A stretch of DNA of 64,000 nt from a bacterium (GTDB taxonomy: Bacteria > Verrucomicrobiota > Verrucomicrobiia > Verrucomicrobiales > Akkermansiaceae). The stretch is taken from positions 102,355-166,354 of the forward strand of contig JAAEZT010000007.1 of NCBI GenBank assembly GCA_018222765.1. The letters are read 5' to 3'. Below are positions 43,994 through 52,715 of this stretch, piece by piece. A program made the translations under genes and the position numbers. The first letter of the stretch is position 1, and the number at the start of each line of letters is the position of its first letter. Under the pieces are notes generated by a model. The model was not told where the DNA came from. It saw nothing but the letters and a program-made list of their open reading frames with translations, and ran no database searches.

Positions 43994-44623
43994 ATGAAAT
44001 ACCGTTCGCTTCTTTGGGATTGGTCCGGGACCTTGGTGGATGATCTTCCTCCGACCTTGTATGCCACCAATGCGGTCCTTGAAAAGTTTGGGGTCGCCCC
44101 GATGGGGAGAGAGGAATTTCGTCGCCGTTTTCGCCTGCCGTATCCGGAATTTTATGAGGATGTCCTTCCCGGCGTTCCGATTGTGGACTTGGAGGATACT
44201 TTCCGCTCCGCTTTCAGCGAATCACCCGAGGGCGTGACGGTTTTGCCTCACGCTCGTGAAATGCTCGAATGGTGTCAGGAAAGAGGGATTCGTTGTTTCA
44301 TTCTCTCGAGTATGGATCGGGGGATTTTTTACAAGCAACTCGGCGAGTTCGGGCTCGCGGGATATTTTGAATCGATCTACGCAGGAGTGATCGACAAGCG
44401 GGACCGTATTGGCGAGATCCTGGATACTCATCAACTTGATAGATCAACGACAGCGTTCATCGGGGATATGGCTCATGATCTGCACACCGCAAAACACGGC
44501 GGGGTGGATTCCGTGGCTGTTGCCACGGGCTATGATCCGGTGGACCGCCTGAGCGCGAACGATCCGACCCATCTCTTCGATCATTTGAGTGATTTTAGGA
44601 AATGGCTTGAGGGCTCAGCATAA
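43994..44623 (+). CDS. HAD-superfamily hydrolase (phosphoglycolate-phosphatase-like)
   Basis: 209 residues with a helical C1 cap. Motif I is 'LLWDWSGTLVDD', where Asp9 is the nucleophile. The usual acid/base Asp two residues later is Ser11, instead of the Asp or the Asn seen in related 'DWNGTL' proteins. Motif II is 'CFILSSMDRG', the lysine is in 'GVIDKRDRIGEIL', and motif III is 'AFIGDMAHDLHTAKHGGVDSVAVATGY'. The changed acid/base position makes the catalytic activity less certain. It is the last intact gene of a ferredoxin-dciA-HAD run. Confidence 0.82.
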   Translation: MKYRSLLWDWSGTLVDDLPPTLYATNAVLEKFGVAPMGREEFRRRFRLPYPEFYEDVLPGVPIVDLEDTFRSAFSESPEGVTVLPHAREMLEWCQERGIRCFILSSMDRGIFYKQLGEFGLAGYFESIYAGVIDKRDRIGEILDTHQLDRSTTAFIGDMAHDLHTAKHGGVDSVAVATGYDPVDRLSANDPTHLFDHLSDFRKWLEGSA

Positions 44624-44677
44624 GTTTTCACTGGTGTAATTGTTCTTCTTTGCGGCAAGGCGTTTGAAATTTCAGAT

Positions 44678-44956
44678 TTGAAACGTTTTAGGCCACTGCA
44701 CCTCACGAAATGTCTTATTCCATTGCTAATACCCGGCAGCGCCATCGCGAGCGCGGCTGACCGTCCCAATATTCTCTGGCTCACATGTGAGGACAACTAC
44801 GTCAACTGGATTGGAGGCGGCGAGGCGCCCTACATGGAGGCGATGAAGGCATGTGAATTCAGTCACCAGAACGATGTGAGTCACATGCAGGATTACTTTG
44901 GAGCAAGGAAATCAAAGGCCATGAAAACGAAAAAGAAAAAGGATAAGGTGAATTAG
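44678..44956 (+). pseudogene. relic of a sulfatase with internal deletion
   Basis: A 92-codon frame from a TTG (44678). It has a signal-peptide-like start ('CLIPLLIPGSAIASAA') and the classical sulfatase opening 'DRPNILWLTCEDNYVNWIG', but the expected 'CYGN...TPN' and the formylglycine motif never come. After 'GGG' it jumps to a C-terminal-looking stretch ('MEAMKACEFSHQNDVSHMQDYFGARK') and a Lys-rich tail. I read it as an in-frame internal deletion that removed about 400 residues including the active site. It converges tail to tail with an intact sulfatase (5 bp apart). Confidence 0.65.
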
Positions 44957-44961
44957 AGGGG

Positions 44962-46518
44962 CTACTTGGAGCTCTTGCCTTTGCCTTTTTTACCTTTGGA
45001 TTTCATTTTTGAGCGCCATTGAGTGTAGAGGCCGGAGAGTTCCTTGACGATCTCTGGATGCCTGGCGGAGACGTCGGTCGTTTCACCGATATCTTGCTTG
45101 AGATTGAATAAGACCGTGCCGTCCGGATACTTGTAATCGGGAGCCGGTTTGGCGATGCCTTGTTCGTCGAGTTGGAAGTTACTGTGCTCCCAGCCCTTTG
45201 AGGTAATCAGTTTCCAAGGGCCCTTGCGAATGACACTGGTGCCGCGTCCGTCGCTCCAGCAGAGGTGGTCGTGCACGTCACCGGTTTCCTTTTTTTTGAG
45301 CCACGGAACGAGACTCTTGCCATCAAGATTCTCCGGTCTTTCGGAGTCCACAAGCTCAAGTAATGTCGGGAAGATGTCCATTGCTGAGGCGAGCCTGCTG
45401 TTGCTCATTCTGCCGGGAAGTTTCCCTGGCCAGGCCATGATGAGCGGGACGCGGATCCCGCCCTCGCCAAACATATATTTGTAGCCCCGCAGGGGAGCAT
45501 TATTGGAGTAGGTGTTGATTGTTCCGCCGTTGTCGGAGAGGAAGATCAGGATGGTGTTATTCAATTGATCGGCCTCCTCCAAGCTGTCTAGCAACCTTGA
45601 GATCCCATCGTCGAGAGCCATGAGGTTGGCCAAATATCGCTTTCGCCCAAGGGGGTCGACTTCGCCAAGGTGACCCCATTTCTTGTGCCACTCGCCCCAT
45701 GACATTTCTTTGGGTTCCCAGAAGGGGAACTTCCATTGCCCGGCCTCGCGATCCCACTTTGGTTGCTCGTAGCCAGCCTTCTTGGCGTATTTGGGATCGG
45801 TGACGTAGGTTGGCATGTGGACCGCGTTGTACTCCAGTTGGATGAAAAATGGCTTCTTTATCGCCGATTTTTCGCGGATGGTTTTGATTGCCTCAGTGGT
45901 GAAGATCTCGGTGGTGAATGCTTCGTCCTCGTATGAAACCTTTTCCCCGCGATTGCGTTGCAGCGGGCCGACGTTGAGGATTCCCAATCCTTTTCCTTTG
46001 CCGGTTCTTTCGCGGTAGGCATCGAGATCCTTTTGTGAGAGGCGGATGTAATCCCAAGTGTGGTGGATGAATCCGAGGAACTCATCGAAGCCGTGGTCGA
46101 GTGGATGTTGCGCTTCGCCGCCATTGAGGTGGGTCTTGCCGATTTTCTGGGTGAAGTAGCCTTGCTTCTTGAGAGCCTGAGGGATGGTGAACTCGGAGAG
46201 GGGCAGCCCGCCCTGACCATACCAGAAATTCCCCCAACGCTGTTGGTAGCGTCCCGTGATCAGTCCGGCTCGGGAGGGCGAGCAAATTGGTGCGGTGGCA
46301 TAGGCGTCCGAGAAATAGGTGCCGAGCTTGGCGATTCGATCAATCCCCGGTGTGCTGACATCTTTTGGCGACTGAGGGAGGAAGCTCAAATCTGCGTAGC
46401 CCAGGTCGTCAGCGACGATAACCACGATATTCGGTTTTCTTGCCGAGGCATTGGTCGTCAGTAGCATGGCGGTTGTCACCAATGCAGCTTTGAAAATACG
46501 GAGGTCATTCTTGTTCAT
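44962..46518 (-). CDS. exported arylsulfatase-type sulfatase
   Basis: 518 residues from the ATG at 46518, where the signal peptide begins ('IFKAALVTTAMLLTTNASA'). It is a type I sulfatase: metal-binding Asp37-Asp38 in 'VIVADDLGYADLSF', and the formylglycine site Cys79 in 'CSPSRAGLITGRY' (C-x-P-S-R). Further blocks are 'QKIGKTHLNG', 'HPLDHGFDEFLGF' and 'IFLSDNGGTINTYSNNAPLRGYKYMFGEGGIRVPLIMAWPG'. It probably removes sulfate esters from algal or other sulfated glycans in the periplasm. Maturation requires a separate formylglycine-generating enzyme, not in the window. The tail is Lys/Gly-rich. Confidence 0.92.
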   Translation of the reverse strand: MNKNDLRIFKAALVTTAMLLTTNASARKPNIVVIVADDLGYADLSFLPQSPKDVSTPGIDRIAKLGTYFSDAYATAPICSPSRAGLITGRYQQRWGNFWYGQGGLPLSEFTIPQALKKQGYFTQKIGKTHLNGGEAQHPLDHGFDEFLGFIHHTWDYIRLSQKDLDAYRERTGKGKGLGILNVGPLQRNRGEKVSYEDEAFTTEIFTTEAIKTIREKSAIKKPFFIQLEYNAVHMPTYVTDPKYAKKAGYEQPKWDREAGQWKFPFWEPKEMSWGEWHKKWGHLGEVDPLGRKRYLANLMALDDGISRLLDSLEEADQLNNTILIFLSDNGGTINTYSNNAPLRGYKYMFGEGGIRVPLIMAWPGKLPGRMSNSRLASAMDIFPTLLELVDSERPENLDGKSLVPWLKKKETGDVHDHLCWSDGRGTSVIRKGPWKLITSKGWEHSNFQLDEQGIAKPAPDYKYPDGTVLFNLKQDIGETTDVSARHPEIVKELSGLYTQWRSKMKSKGKKGKGKSSK

Positions 46519-46759
46519 AATAGGATCGGACTCGCAGCGAAGTCTTGCTTCTTTTGCGTGCAATGGAAGATCCATCTTTCTTGCATACGGGGCAATCGAT
46601 TTGCTTTACACGGTGGCGCATTGACGGATCTGAAGTTGTGAATATCGATCAGTTCAAAGTGGGCGGATTCTCTGAATTCAAAATAATGAAGATTGAAGTG
46701 TAAACGAGGGTGGGATCAGCTCGCTTGCCCGAGGAGTCTGAATAGAGTAAGTCTCAATC

Positions 46760-49700
46760 ATGCCCATTCGGAGAGTCATTGCATCTTTGTTGATCCTTTC
46801 TTGGATGGCTCTTCAGGCGGAGGAAGATGCTCCGGATTTTAACCGTGAGATTCGTCCGATTCTGGCCGAGAATTGTTTTCATTGTCACGGACCGGATGAG
46901 AAATCTCGGGAGGGTGACCTGAGGCTCGATACTTTTAAGGGTGCAACGGAAGGAGGAGAGTTTGCCGATCCTGTGGTTCCCGGAAAGCCTGACGAGAGCG
47001 AGTTGATCGCGCGCATTCATTCCAAGGACCCTGAAGAGCTCATGCCCCCTCCGGATTCCAAGCGGACTCTTACTAAAAAAGAAAAGAAACTTTTAGAGAG
47101 GTGGATTGCCTCCGGAGCGAAGTATGAAGAGCACTGGGCCTGGGTTTCTCCTGTTCGAGCGTCTGTTCCGGGGAATAAGCCGGTTGATGCTTTCATTCTG
47201 CGTAGACTTGAAAAAGAGGGGTTGGAGTTTTCAAAGCCTGCAACCTCAGGGAATCTGTTGCGTCGGCTCTCGCTGGATTTGATTGGGCTTCCTCCATCTC
47301 CTGATGATTTCGAGCGATTTTCCAACGGGGGGGATTACGAAGCCGAGGTTGATCGGCTTCTTGCTTCACCTCGTTTTGGAGAGCGGTGGGCGCGGCATTG
47401 GCTCGATTTGGCACGCTATGCCGATTCGAATGGATTTCAGGCTGATCAGCTCCGGCCATCGTGGGCTTATCGCGACTGGGTCATTAATGCTCTCAACTCC
47501 AACATGCCCTACGATCAATTCACGATTGAGCAGATCGCTGGGGATCTTCTTCCCAAGTCGGATTTACGCCAAAAAATTGCAACGGGATTTCATCGCACGG
47601 TCACCTGTAATGTTGAAGCTGGAGTGAGTCCCGAGGGGAATCGCATGAATCAGGTTTTTGATCGGGTCAATACCACGGCAACGGTTTGGTTGGGGGTTAC
47701 TCTGGAATGCGCGCAGTGTCATGATCACAAATTCGATCCTTTCACGATGAAGGATTATTATTCGCTCTTCGCTTACTTCAATAACACCCCGATCGAGGTT
47801 CAGCCGCCCTCGAATAAGAATGACGTTTCGCACGACTTTGTGGGGCCGTACCTGGATTTGCCCCTCTCTCCGGAACAACAGAGGAAGGCAGATCAGCTTG
47901 ATGAGATAATCGCTGATCTCACCCGCGAGCGTGAAAAGTTGAATGAAGGCTCTGAATTAGAATTTGTGGCCTGGCAGAAATCGGCGATGGCCTCTCTGGC
48001 AAGTCATCCGAAATGGCAGGCGATGAAGGTCACGGCGTTTCAATCTTCCGGCGGGGAAGAGCATCGTGTCTTGAAGGATGGCTCTGTCTTGCTTGCCGGG
48101 AAGGTGCCGGACACTGCGACATACACCGTAGAGGTGGAGACCAAATTGAAAGACATCACCGGTTTTAGGTTGGAAACGTTGACCCATCCCGATCTTCCGG
48201 GGAAGGGGCCTGGCCGTGGCGATGCCGTGCGGCCCAATTTTGTGCTTCATGAATTTAGGGCCGCGCTCAAGACGGGCGGGAAAGAGCGACCGATTGCTCT
48301 GCAAAAAGCTGAGGCGGATTTTTCTCAGAAGAACTGGAGCGTGGCAGGTGCCATTGATGGCAAGGCGAAGACCGGTTGGGCCATCAGTCCGCAATTTGGC
48401 AAGCCGCATCAGGCAATATTCGAGCTTGCCGAGCCAATCCCGAATGCGAGTGGATCGAAGTTTGTGTTTCAGCTCGTGCAGAACTTCGGCAAGGGGCGGG
48501 TGATTGGAAATGTGAGGATCTCGGCGATCTCTGATCCCTCAGGTGTGGGCAGTTTACAGCCAGGGATCGTCGCCATTTTGAAAAAGTCCGAGGGGAAACG
48601 AAATGCCAAGCAGGTTGAAAAGTTGCGTAGCCATTTTTTAAATTCGGATCCAAAGCTTGTCCGTCTTGAGGCGCAACTTGCGCGACTTAAAAAGGAGCGG
48701 TCCGATCTGAAGGTAGATCAGACTCTGGTGATGGTTGAGTTGGAAAAACCCCGCAAGACGCACATTCTCAAGCGTGGTAATTTCCTTGCTCCCGATGTCG
48801 AGGTCAGTCCGGGAACTCCGACCCGACTTCCCAAGTTGGAAAATTCTTCCAATCGTCTGGATTTGGCCAAATGGCTTGTTCGTCGAGATAACCCTTTAAC
48901 TGCCCGGGTTGCGGTTAATCGTTGGTGGGCCGAGCTTTTTGGGAATGGAATTGTGGCAACGCTCGAGGACTTTGGCACCCAGTCCGAGCCGCCTACTCAT
49001 CCTGAATTGTTGGACTGGCTTGCGGTTGAGTTGATGGAGTCAGGTTGGGATATGAAACATATTCTGAAGATCATTGTGATGTCGCAAACTTACCGACAAT
49101 CCTCGCGTTTGACTCCGGAATTGTTGGAGAAGGATCCACGCAATCTTCTCTTCGCCAGGGCGCCCCGGTTTCGCATGGATGCAGAGCGTCTTCGCGACAA
49201 TGCCCTGACAATCTCCGGATTACTTTCGACCAAGATGCACGGGAAACCCATCATGCCCTATCAACCGAATGGGCTTTGGCGACAAACGGGACGAAACGAG
49301 CCAAAGTGGGTGGAGCAGAAAGATGAGAATCGTTGGAGGCGGGGAATCTACATCGTGTATCGGCGGGCGGCGCCTTATCCCAGCATGGTGAATTTTGATG
49401 CGCCGGATCGTAGTTCCTGCACGGTGCAGCGACCTCGGACCAACACACCCATTCAGGCTCTCACGATGTTGAATGATCCGGCCTATGTGGAGATGGCTCT
49501 GGCGCTGGCTGATCGGATTCTCACGGAGAGTAAGGCTCCGAATGAACGTGTGAATTATGCCTTTGGATTGACCTTGGGAAGATCTGCGACATCGCGTGAG
49601 GTGAAGATTATTGAAGAACTTGTGAGGAATCGTGGAGAATATTATCGAGAGAATCAGAACAAGCTCAATGTAGTTTTGAAGAGTCCGAAGTTTTTTTACA

Positions 49701-49792
49701 AACCGAGGCACGAGAACAAAATCGAATTGGCAACTTGGTTTCATGTCGCGAATGCCTTGCTCAATCTCGATGAGGTGATGACCCGTAACTAA
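46760..49792 (+). CDS. PSD1-type cytochrome protein (DUF1549/DUF1553)
   Basis: 1010 residues, exported (signal peptide to about residue 20). An N-terminal planctomycete cytochrome c domain has heme site C39-F-H-C42-H43 and 'LMPPPDSKRTLT'. DUF1549 follows ('SLDLIGLPPSPDDFERF', 'FGERWARHWLDLARYADSNGFQ', 'HDHKFDPFTMKDYYSLFAYFNNT'), then a middle carbohydrate-binding-like part (about 415-590) and DUF1553 ('LDLAKWLVRRDNPLTARVAVNRWW', 'FGTQSEPPTHPELLDWLAVELM', 'RRAAPYPSMVNFDAPDRSSCTVQRPRTNTPIQALTMLNDP'). These proteins are abundant in PVC bacteria and nearly always paired with a DUF1501 protein, as here (3 bp apart). They are thought to act in glycan oxidation; no reaction is proven to my knowledge. 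Confidence 0.93.
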   Translation: MPIRRVIASLLILSWMALQAEEDAPDFNREIRPILAENCFHCHGPDEKSREGDLRLDTFKGATEGGEFADPVVPGKPDESELIARIHSKDPEELMPPPDSKRTLTKKEKKLLERWIASGAKYEEHWAWVSPVRASVPGNKPVDAFILRRLEKEGLEFSKPATSGNLLRRLSLDLIGLPPSPDDFERFSNGGDYEAEVDRLLASPRFGERWARHWLDLARYADSNGFQADQLRPSWAYRDWVINALNSNMPYDQFTIEQIAGDLLPKSDLRQKIATGFHRTVTCNVEAGVSPEGNRMNQVFDRVNTTATVWLGVTLECAQCHDHKFDPFTMKDYYSLFAYFNNTPIEVQPPSNKNDVSHDFVGPYLDLPLSPEQQRKADQLDEIIADLTREREKLNEGSELEFVAWQKSAMASLASHPKWQAMKVTAFQSSGGEEHRVLKDGSVLLAGKVPDTATYTVEVETKLKDITGFRLETLTHPDLPGKGPGRGDAVRPNFVLHEFRAALKTGGKERPIALQKAEADFSQKNWSVAGAIDGKAKTGWAISPQFGKPHQAIFELAEPIPNASGSKFVFQLVQNFGKGRVIGNVRISAISDPSGVGSLQPGIVAILKKSEGKRNAKQVEKLRSHFLNSDPKLVRLEAQLARLKKERSDLKVDQTLVMVELEKPRKTHILKRGNFLAPDVEVSPGTPTRLPKLENSSNRLDLAKWLVRRDNPLTARVAVNRWWAELFGNGIVATLEDFGTQSEPPTHPELLDWLAVELMESGWDMKHILKIIVMSQTYRQSSRLTPELLEKDPRNLLFARAPRFRMDAERLRDNALTISGLLSTKMHGKPIMPYQPNGLWRQTGRNEPKWVEQKDENRWRRGIYIVYRRAAPYPSMVNFDAPDRSSCTVQRPRTNTPIQALTMLNDPAYVEMALALADRILTESKAPNERVNYAFGLTLGRSATSREVKIIEELVRNRGEYYRENQNKLNVVLKSPKFFYKPRHENKIELATWFHVANALLNLDEVMTRN

Positions 49793-49795
49793 CAG

Positions 49796-51235
49796 ATGAA
49801 TCCCAATCCATTTTTGACGCAAAATCGTCGAGCCTTTCTTCAAAAAACCGGCTTCGGTTTCGGGAGCGCGGCCTTTGCTTCTCTGATGAATCAGGATGCC
49901 GCGGCTACGACTGACCAACCCTTGGCGAAACTTGGACTTCATCATGCGCCCAAAGCAAAGCGAGTGATCTACATTCATTTGGTCGGGGCTCCGTCGCACC
50001 TCGATCTTTTTGATTTTAAGCCCGAATTGCAAAAGCGCACCGGCCAGCTTTGTCCTGATGAGTTTTTTGATCTTAATCAACTCGCTTTCATCCGGGAGCA
50101 ACCCAACTTGTTGGGAACTCCCAAGGATGAACGCTTTGCCTTCAAGAGGTGCGGGAAGTCCGGAACGGAGATCTCCAATCTTTTGCCTAACCTTCAAGGG
50201 GTGGCTGATGAAATGTGCTTCATCAAGACCCTCCACACCGAGCAATTTAATCATGCTCCGGCCCAAATGTTCGCGCTGACAGGCTTCGAACGTTTCGGGC
50301 GCCCTAGTATTGGTTCGTGGACCAGCTATGGATTGGGGAGCGAAAATCAAAACCTTCCCGGCTTCGTGGTGCTCATCACGGGGCAGGTTCTCGGAGCAGG
50401 GAATAGCGCTTTTGGAAGTGGATTTCTGCCGACGATTCATCAGGGCGTCGAGTTTCGCTCGAAAGGGGACCCTGTTCTCTTCTTATCCAATCCGGATGGG
50501 GTTTCCCATGGTGAACGCAGGGTGGTGGTTGATGCGGTGAAGGATCTTAATCAGGTCGCACTCGACGATGTGGGCGACCCTGAGATTGCCACTCGCATCA
50601 ACCAGTATGAGATGGCTTATCGCATGCAGACGAGTGTTCCGGAGTTGATGGATATCAAAAGCGAGCCGAAGCGAATTCACGAGATGTATGGCACCGAGCC
50701 CGGGCAGAGCAGCTTCGCAAACAATTGCCTGTTAGCTCGTCGGCTTGTGGAGCGGGGTGTGCGGTTTGTGCAACTTTTCGATCAAGGATGGGACCACCAT
50801 GGCGGCGTGTTTGACAATTTGCCCAAGAAAGCCCGGCAGGTTGATCAACCTATCGCGGCCTTGATCAAGGATCTCAGGGAGCGGGGGCTCCTAGAGGATA
50901 CACTCATCGTTTGGAATGCGGAATTTGGCCGTACGCCCATGGCTCAGGGCACCTCAGGGGATGGGTCGACGCAGAGTAAGGCGGGTCGGGATCATCACAA
51001 GGAAGCCTATTCGGTTTGGATGGCCGGAGGAGGAACGAAGCCGGGGCACGTCTTTGGTGAGACTGATGAACTTGGCTATGGGATCGCAAAGGACCCGGTT
51101 CACGTGCATGATTTCAATGCGACCATCCTCCATCTCCTGGGCATCGATCATGAGAGGCTGACCTTCCGTTATCAAGGGCGGCAGTTCAGGCTGACCGATG
51201 TGCATGGCAAGGTCGTCAAAGGAGTGCTGGCCTGA
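49796..51235 (+). CDS. DUF1501 protein with Tat signal
   Basis: 479 residues. The N-terminus '[23 protein letters not shown]' is a twin-arginine signal, so it is exported folded. The body is an alkaline-phosphatase/sulfatase-like fold of the DUF1501 family: '[24 protein letters not shown]', '[17 protein letters not shown]', '[22 protein letters not shown]', '[18 protein letters not shown]', '[25 protein letters not shown]'. The conserved His and Asp residues probably bind metal. It starts 3 bp after the PSD1 stop and is its standard partner. Confidence 0.93.
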   Translation: MNPNPFLTQNRRAFLQKTGFGFGSAAFASLMNQDAAATTDQPLAKLGLHHAPKAKRVIYIHLVGAPSHLDLFDFKPELQKRTGQLCPDEFFDLNQLAFIREQPNLLGTPKDERFAFKRCGKSGTEISNLLPNLQGVADEMCFIKTLHTEQFNHAPAQMFALTGFERFGRPSIGSWTSYGLGSENQNLPGFVVLITGQVLGAGNSAFGSGFLPTIHQGVEFRSKGDPVLFLSNPDGVSHGERRVVVDAVKDLNQVALDDVGDPEIATRINQYEMAYRMQTSVPELMDIKSEPKRIHEMYGTEPGQSSFANNCLLARRLVERGVRFVQLFDQGWDHHGGVFDNLPKKARQVDQPIAALIKDLRERGLLEDTLIVWNAEFGRTPMAQGTSGDGSTQSKAGRDHHKEAYSVWMAGGGTKPGHVFGETDELGYGIAKDPVHVHDFNATILHLLGIDHERLTFRYQGRQFRLTDVHGKVVKGVLA

Positions 51236-51280
51236 TTCGAACTCGTTGACCATCGTCTCCACAAGACCTAGAGTCGGCCC

Positions 51281-51637
51281 ATGGCTGACCAAATCATCAT
51301 CCGCGGATTGCAATTGCGCTGTCAGGTTGGAGTGCCGGCGGAGGAGCGGGCCGAGCCCCAGAATCTTCTCGCTCACCTCACTTTGGATGTCGCGGATTTT
51401 CCCACTGATGACGAAATTGGGGAGACCGTAGATTATAAGGCGGTCTCTGATCAGGTTCGCGAGCTCGTTGGGAGGGGAGAGCGGCAATTGATCGAGACTT
51501 TGGCTCAGGAAATCGCAAGGTATGTTCTCGCTGAATTTCCAGTCAATGCCATCCGGGTTGAGCTGGAAAAGTTTATTTTGCCCGAGACCGACTGGGTCGG
51601 AGTGGTCATCGAACGAAAACGTGGCGAAAGAATTTGA
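51281..51637 (+). CDS. folB: dihydroneopterin aldolase
   Basis: 118 residues, the length and fold pattern of FolB (T-fold). 'IIIRGLQLRCQVGVPAEERAEPQNLLAHLTLDV' gives the catalytic-region Glu, 'TVDYKAVSDQVRELVGRGERQLIETLAQEIARYVL' the central helices, and 'VEKFILP..' as 'ELEKFILPETDWVGVVIERKRG' the conserved lysine strand. It converts dihydroneopterin to 6-hydroxymethyl-dihydropterin in folate synthesis. It lies 45 bp after DUF1501 and 68 bp before the sigma factor, with no obvious operon partner. Confidence 0.85.
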   Translation: MADQIIIRGLQLRCQVGVPAEERAEPQNLLAHLTLDVADFPTDDEIGETVDYKAVSDQVRELVGRGERQLIETLAQEIARYVLAEFPVNAIRVELEKFILPETDWVGVVIERKRGERI

Positions 51638-51705
51638 ACGACATCGGACATGGTCTGTCCTTATATTAACTGTCGACACGGATTTCCGGTCAATGCACCT
51701 GTCAC

Positions 51706-52293
51706 ATGTCCTCCAGCTCCGCCACTGAATCCGATGAAGAACTCGTCCGCTTGGCGCAGGATGGAGACACGCGGGCCTTCGACGAGCTGGTCGTGAAATA
51801 CAGTCCGCGTCTCTATGGGCTGGTTTATCACATGACTTCGCACAAAGAGGACACCAACGATCTGATGCAGGATATTTTCGCCAAGGCCTATCGTTCCTTG
51901 AGGCGATTCCGGGGAAAATCCAGCTTCTATACCTGGATTTATGCTATCGGGACGAATATGACGCTCAATTTCCTCAAAAAGCGTAAACGTCGCGCCACCT
52001 GGAGCCTGGATGACGTGGATTCGGGGATTCAGAATGACGAGGCCATGGTGGACATCGGGCATGCCTCCAACCCCCGTCACCAAAGCGATATTAATGCACT
52101 TCAAAAAAAATTGAACGAATCGATGCAAGCGCTGTCTGATGACCATAGAGCCGTGGTGATCATGTTTGATATTCAAGGACTTCCGCATGCCGAGATTAGC
52201 CAAATTCTCTCGGTTTCAGAGGGAACCGTGCGCTCGCGACTCTTTTATGCCCACCAACAATTACGAGGGCATTTGGAGGAATTCCTCCGTTAA
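51706..52293 (+). CDS. ECF RNA polymerase sigma factor (RpoE-like)
   Basis: 195 residues with complete regions 2 and 4. Region 2 (about 15-85): 'LVRLAQDGDTRAFDELVVKYSPRLYGLVYHMTSHKEDTNDLMQDIFAKAYRSLRRFRGKSSFYTWIYAIGTNMTLNFLKKRKR' in usual blocks. Region 4 (about 130-190): 'LNESMQALSDDHRAVVIMFDIQGLPHAEISQILSVSEGTVRSRLFYAHQQLR'. It is followed after 16 bp by a single-pass membrane protein and then by a protease-like PDZ protein, the layout expected of an envelope-stress regulon with an anti-sigma factor. Confidence 0.92.
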   Translation: MSSSSATESDEELVRLAQDGDTRAFDELVVKYSPRLYGLVYHMTSHKEDTNDLMQDIFAKAYRSLRRFRGKSSFYTWIYAIGTNMTLNFLKKRKRRATWSLDDVDSGIQNDEAMVDIGHASNPRHQSDINALQKKLNESMQALSDDHRAVVIMFDIQGLPHAEISQILSVSEGTVRSRLFYAHQQLRGHLEEFLR

Positions 52294-52309
52294 TCCCAGC
52301 CCCTGTTAG

Positions 52310-52705
52310 ATGAATCAATCCCAAGAAGAAGACGTTCAAAAGCTCATTCGCCTAAAGCGACATGAATCTCCGCCCGAAGAATATTTTGAGAATTTTCTCG
52401 AAGAGTTTCAAACCCGACAGCGTGGAGAACTCCTAAAGCAATCGTCCTTTGGATTGTTCAAAGATCGATTGGCAACTTGGTATCGTGAACTGGGGTCTGT
52501 TAAATTGGTCGCAGCAACTGGTGCGGCATACGCGGGAGTGATGGCTGCTGTTTTCATGTGGCCAAGCGGAAATCCGACCAAAATGAATGATCCCAATATG
52601 AAGCCGGCAAGCTATCAGCCGAACAAGGGAACCCCGCTGCCAACGGTTGATTTCCCCCAAATCGAGAATTCCGGATCCAGCTCGACAACGCTCCGGGAAT
52701 TTTAA
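52310..52705 (+). CDS. probable anti-sigma-like membrane protein
   Basis: 131 residues. A cytoplasmic helical N-terminus (1-60, 'VQKLIRLKRHESPPEEYFENFLEEFQTRQRGELL'), one membrane helix (about 64-84, 'LVAATGAAYAGVMAAVFMW') and a short Pro/Ser-rich periplasmic tail. No classical zinc-binding anti-sigma (ZAS) motif is present. The anti-sigma role is inferred from the position 16 bp after the ECF sigma gene and from the topology. The N-terminal 'RLKRxExPPxxYFExFLxEFxxRQR' pattern recurs after sigma genes in related genomes, as I recall. Confidence 0.6.
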   Translation: MNQSQEEDVQKLIRLKRHESPPEEYFENFLEEFQTRQRGELLKQSSFGLFKDRLATWYRELGSVKLVAATGAAYAGVMAAVFMWPSGNPTKMNDPNMKPASYQPNKGTPLPTVDFPQIENSGSSSTTLREF

Positions 52706-52715
52706 GAATGTCCGT

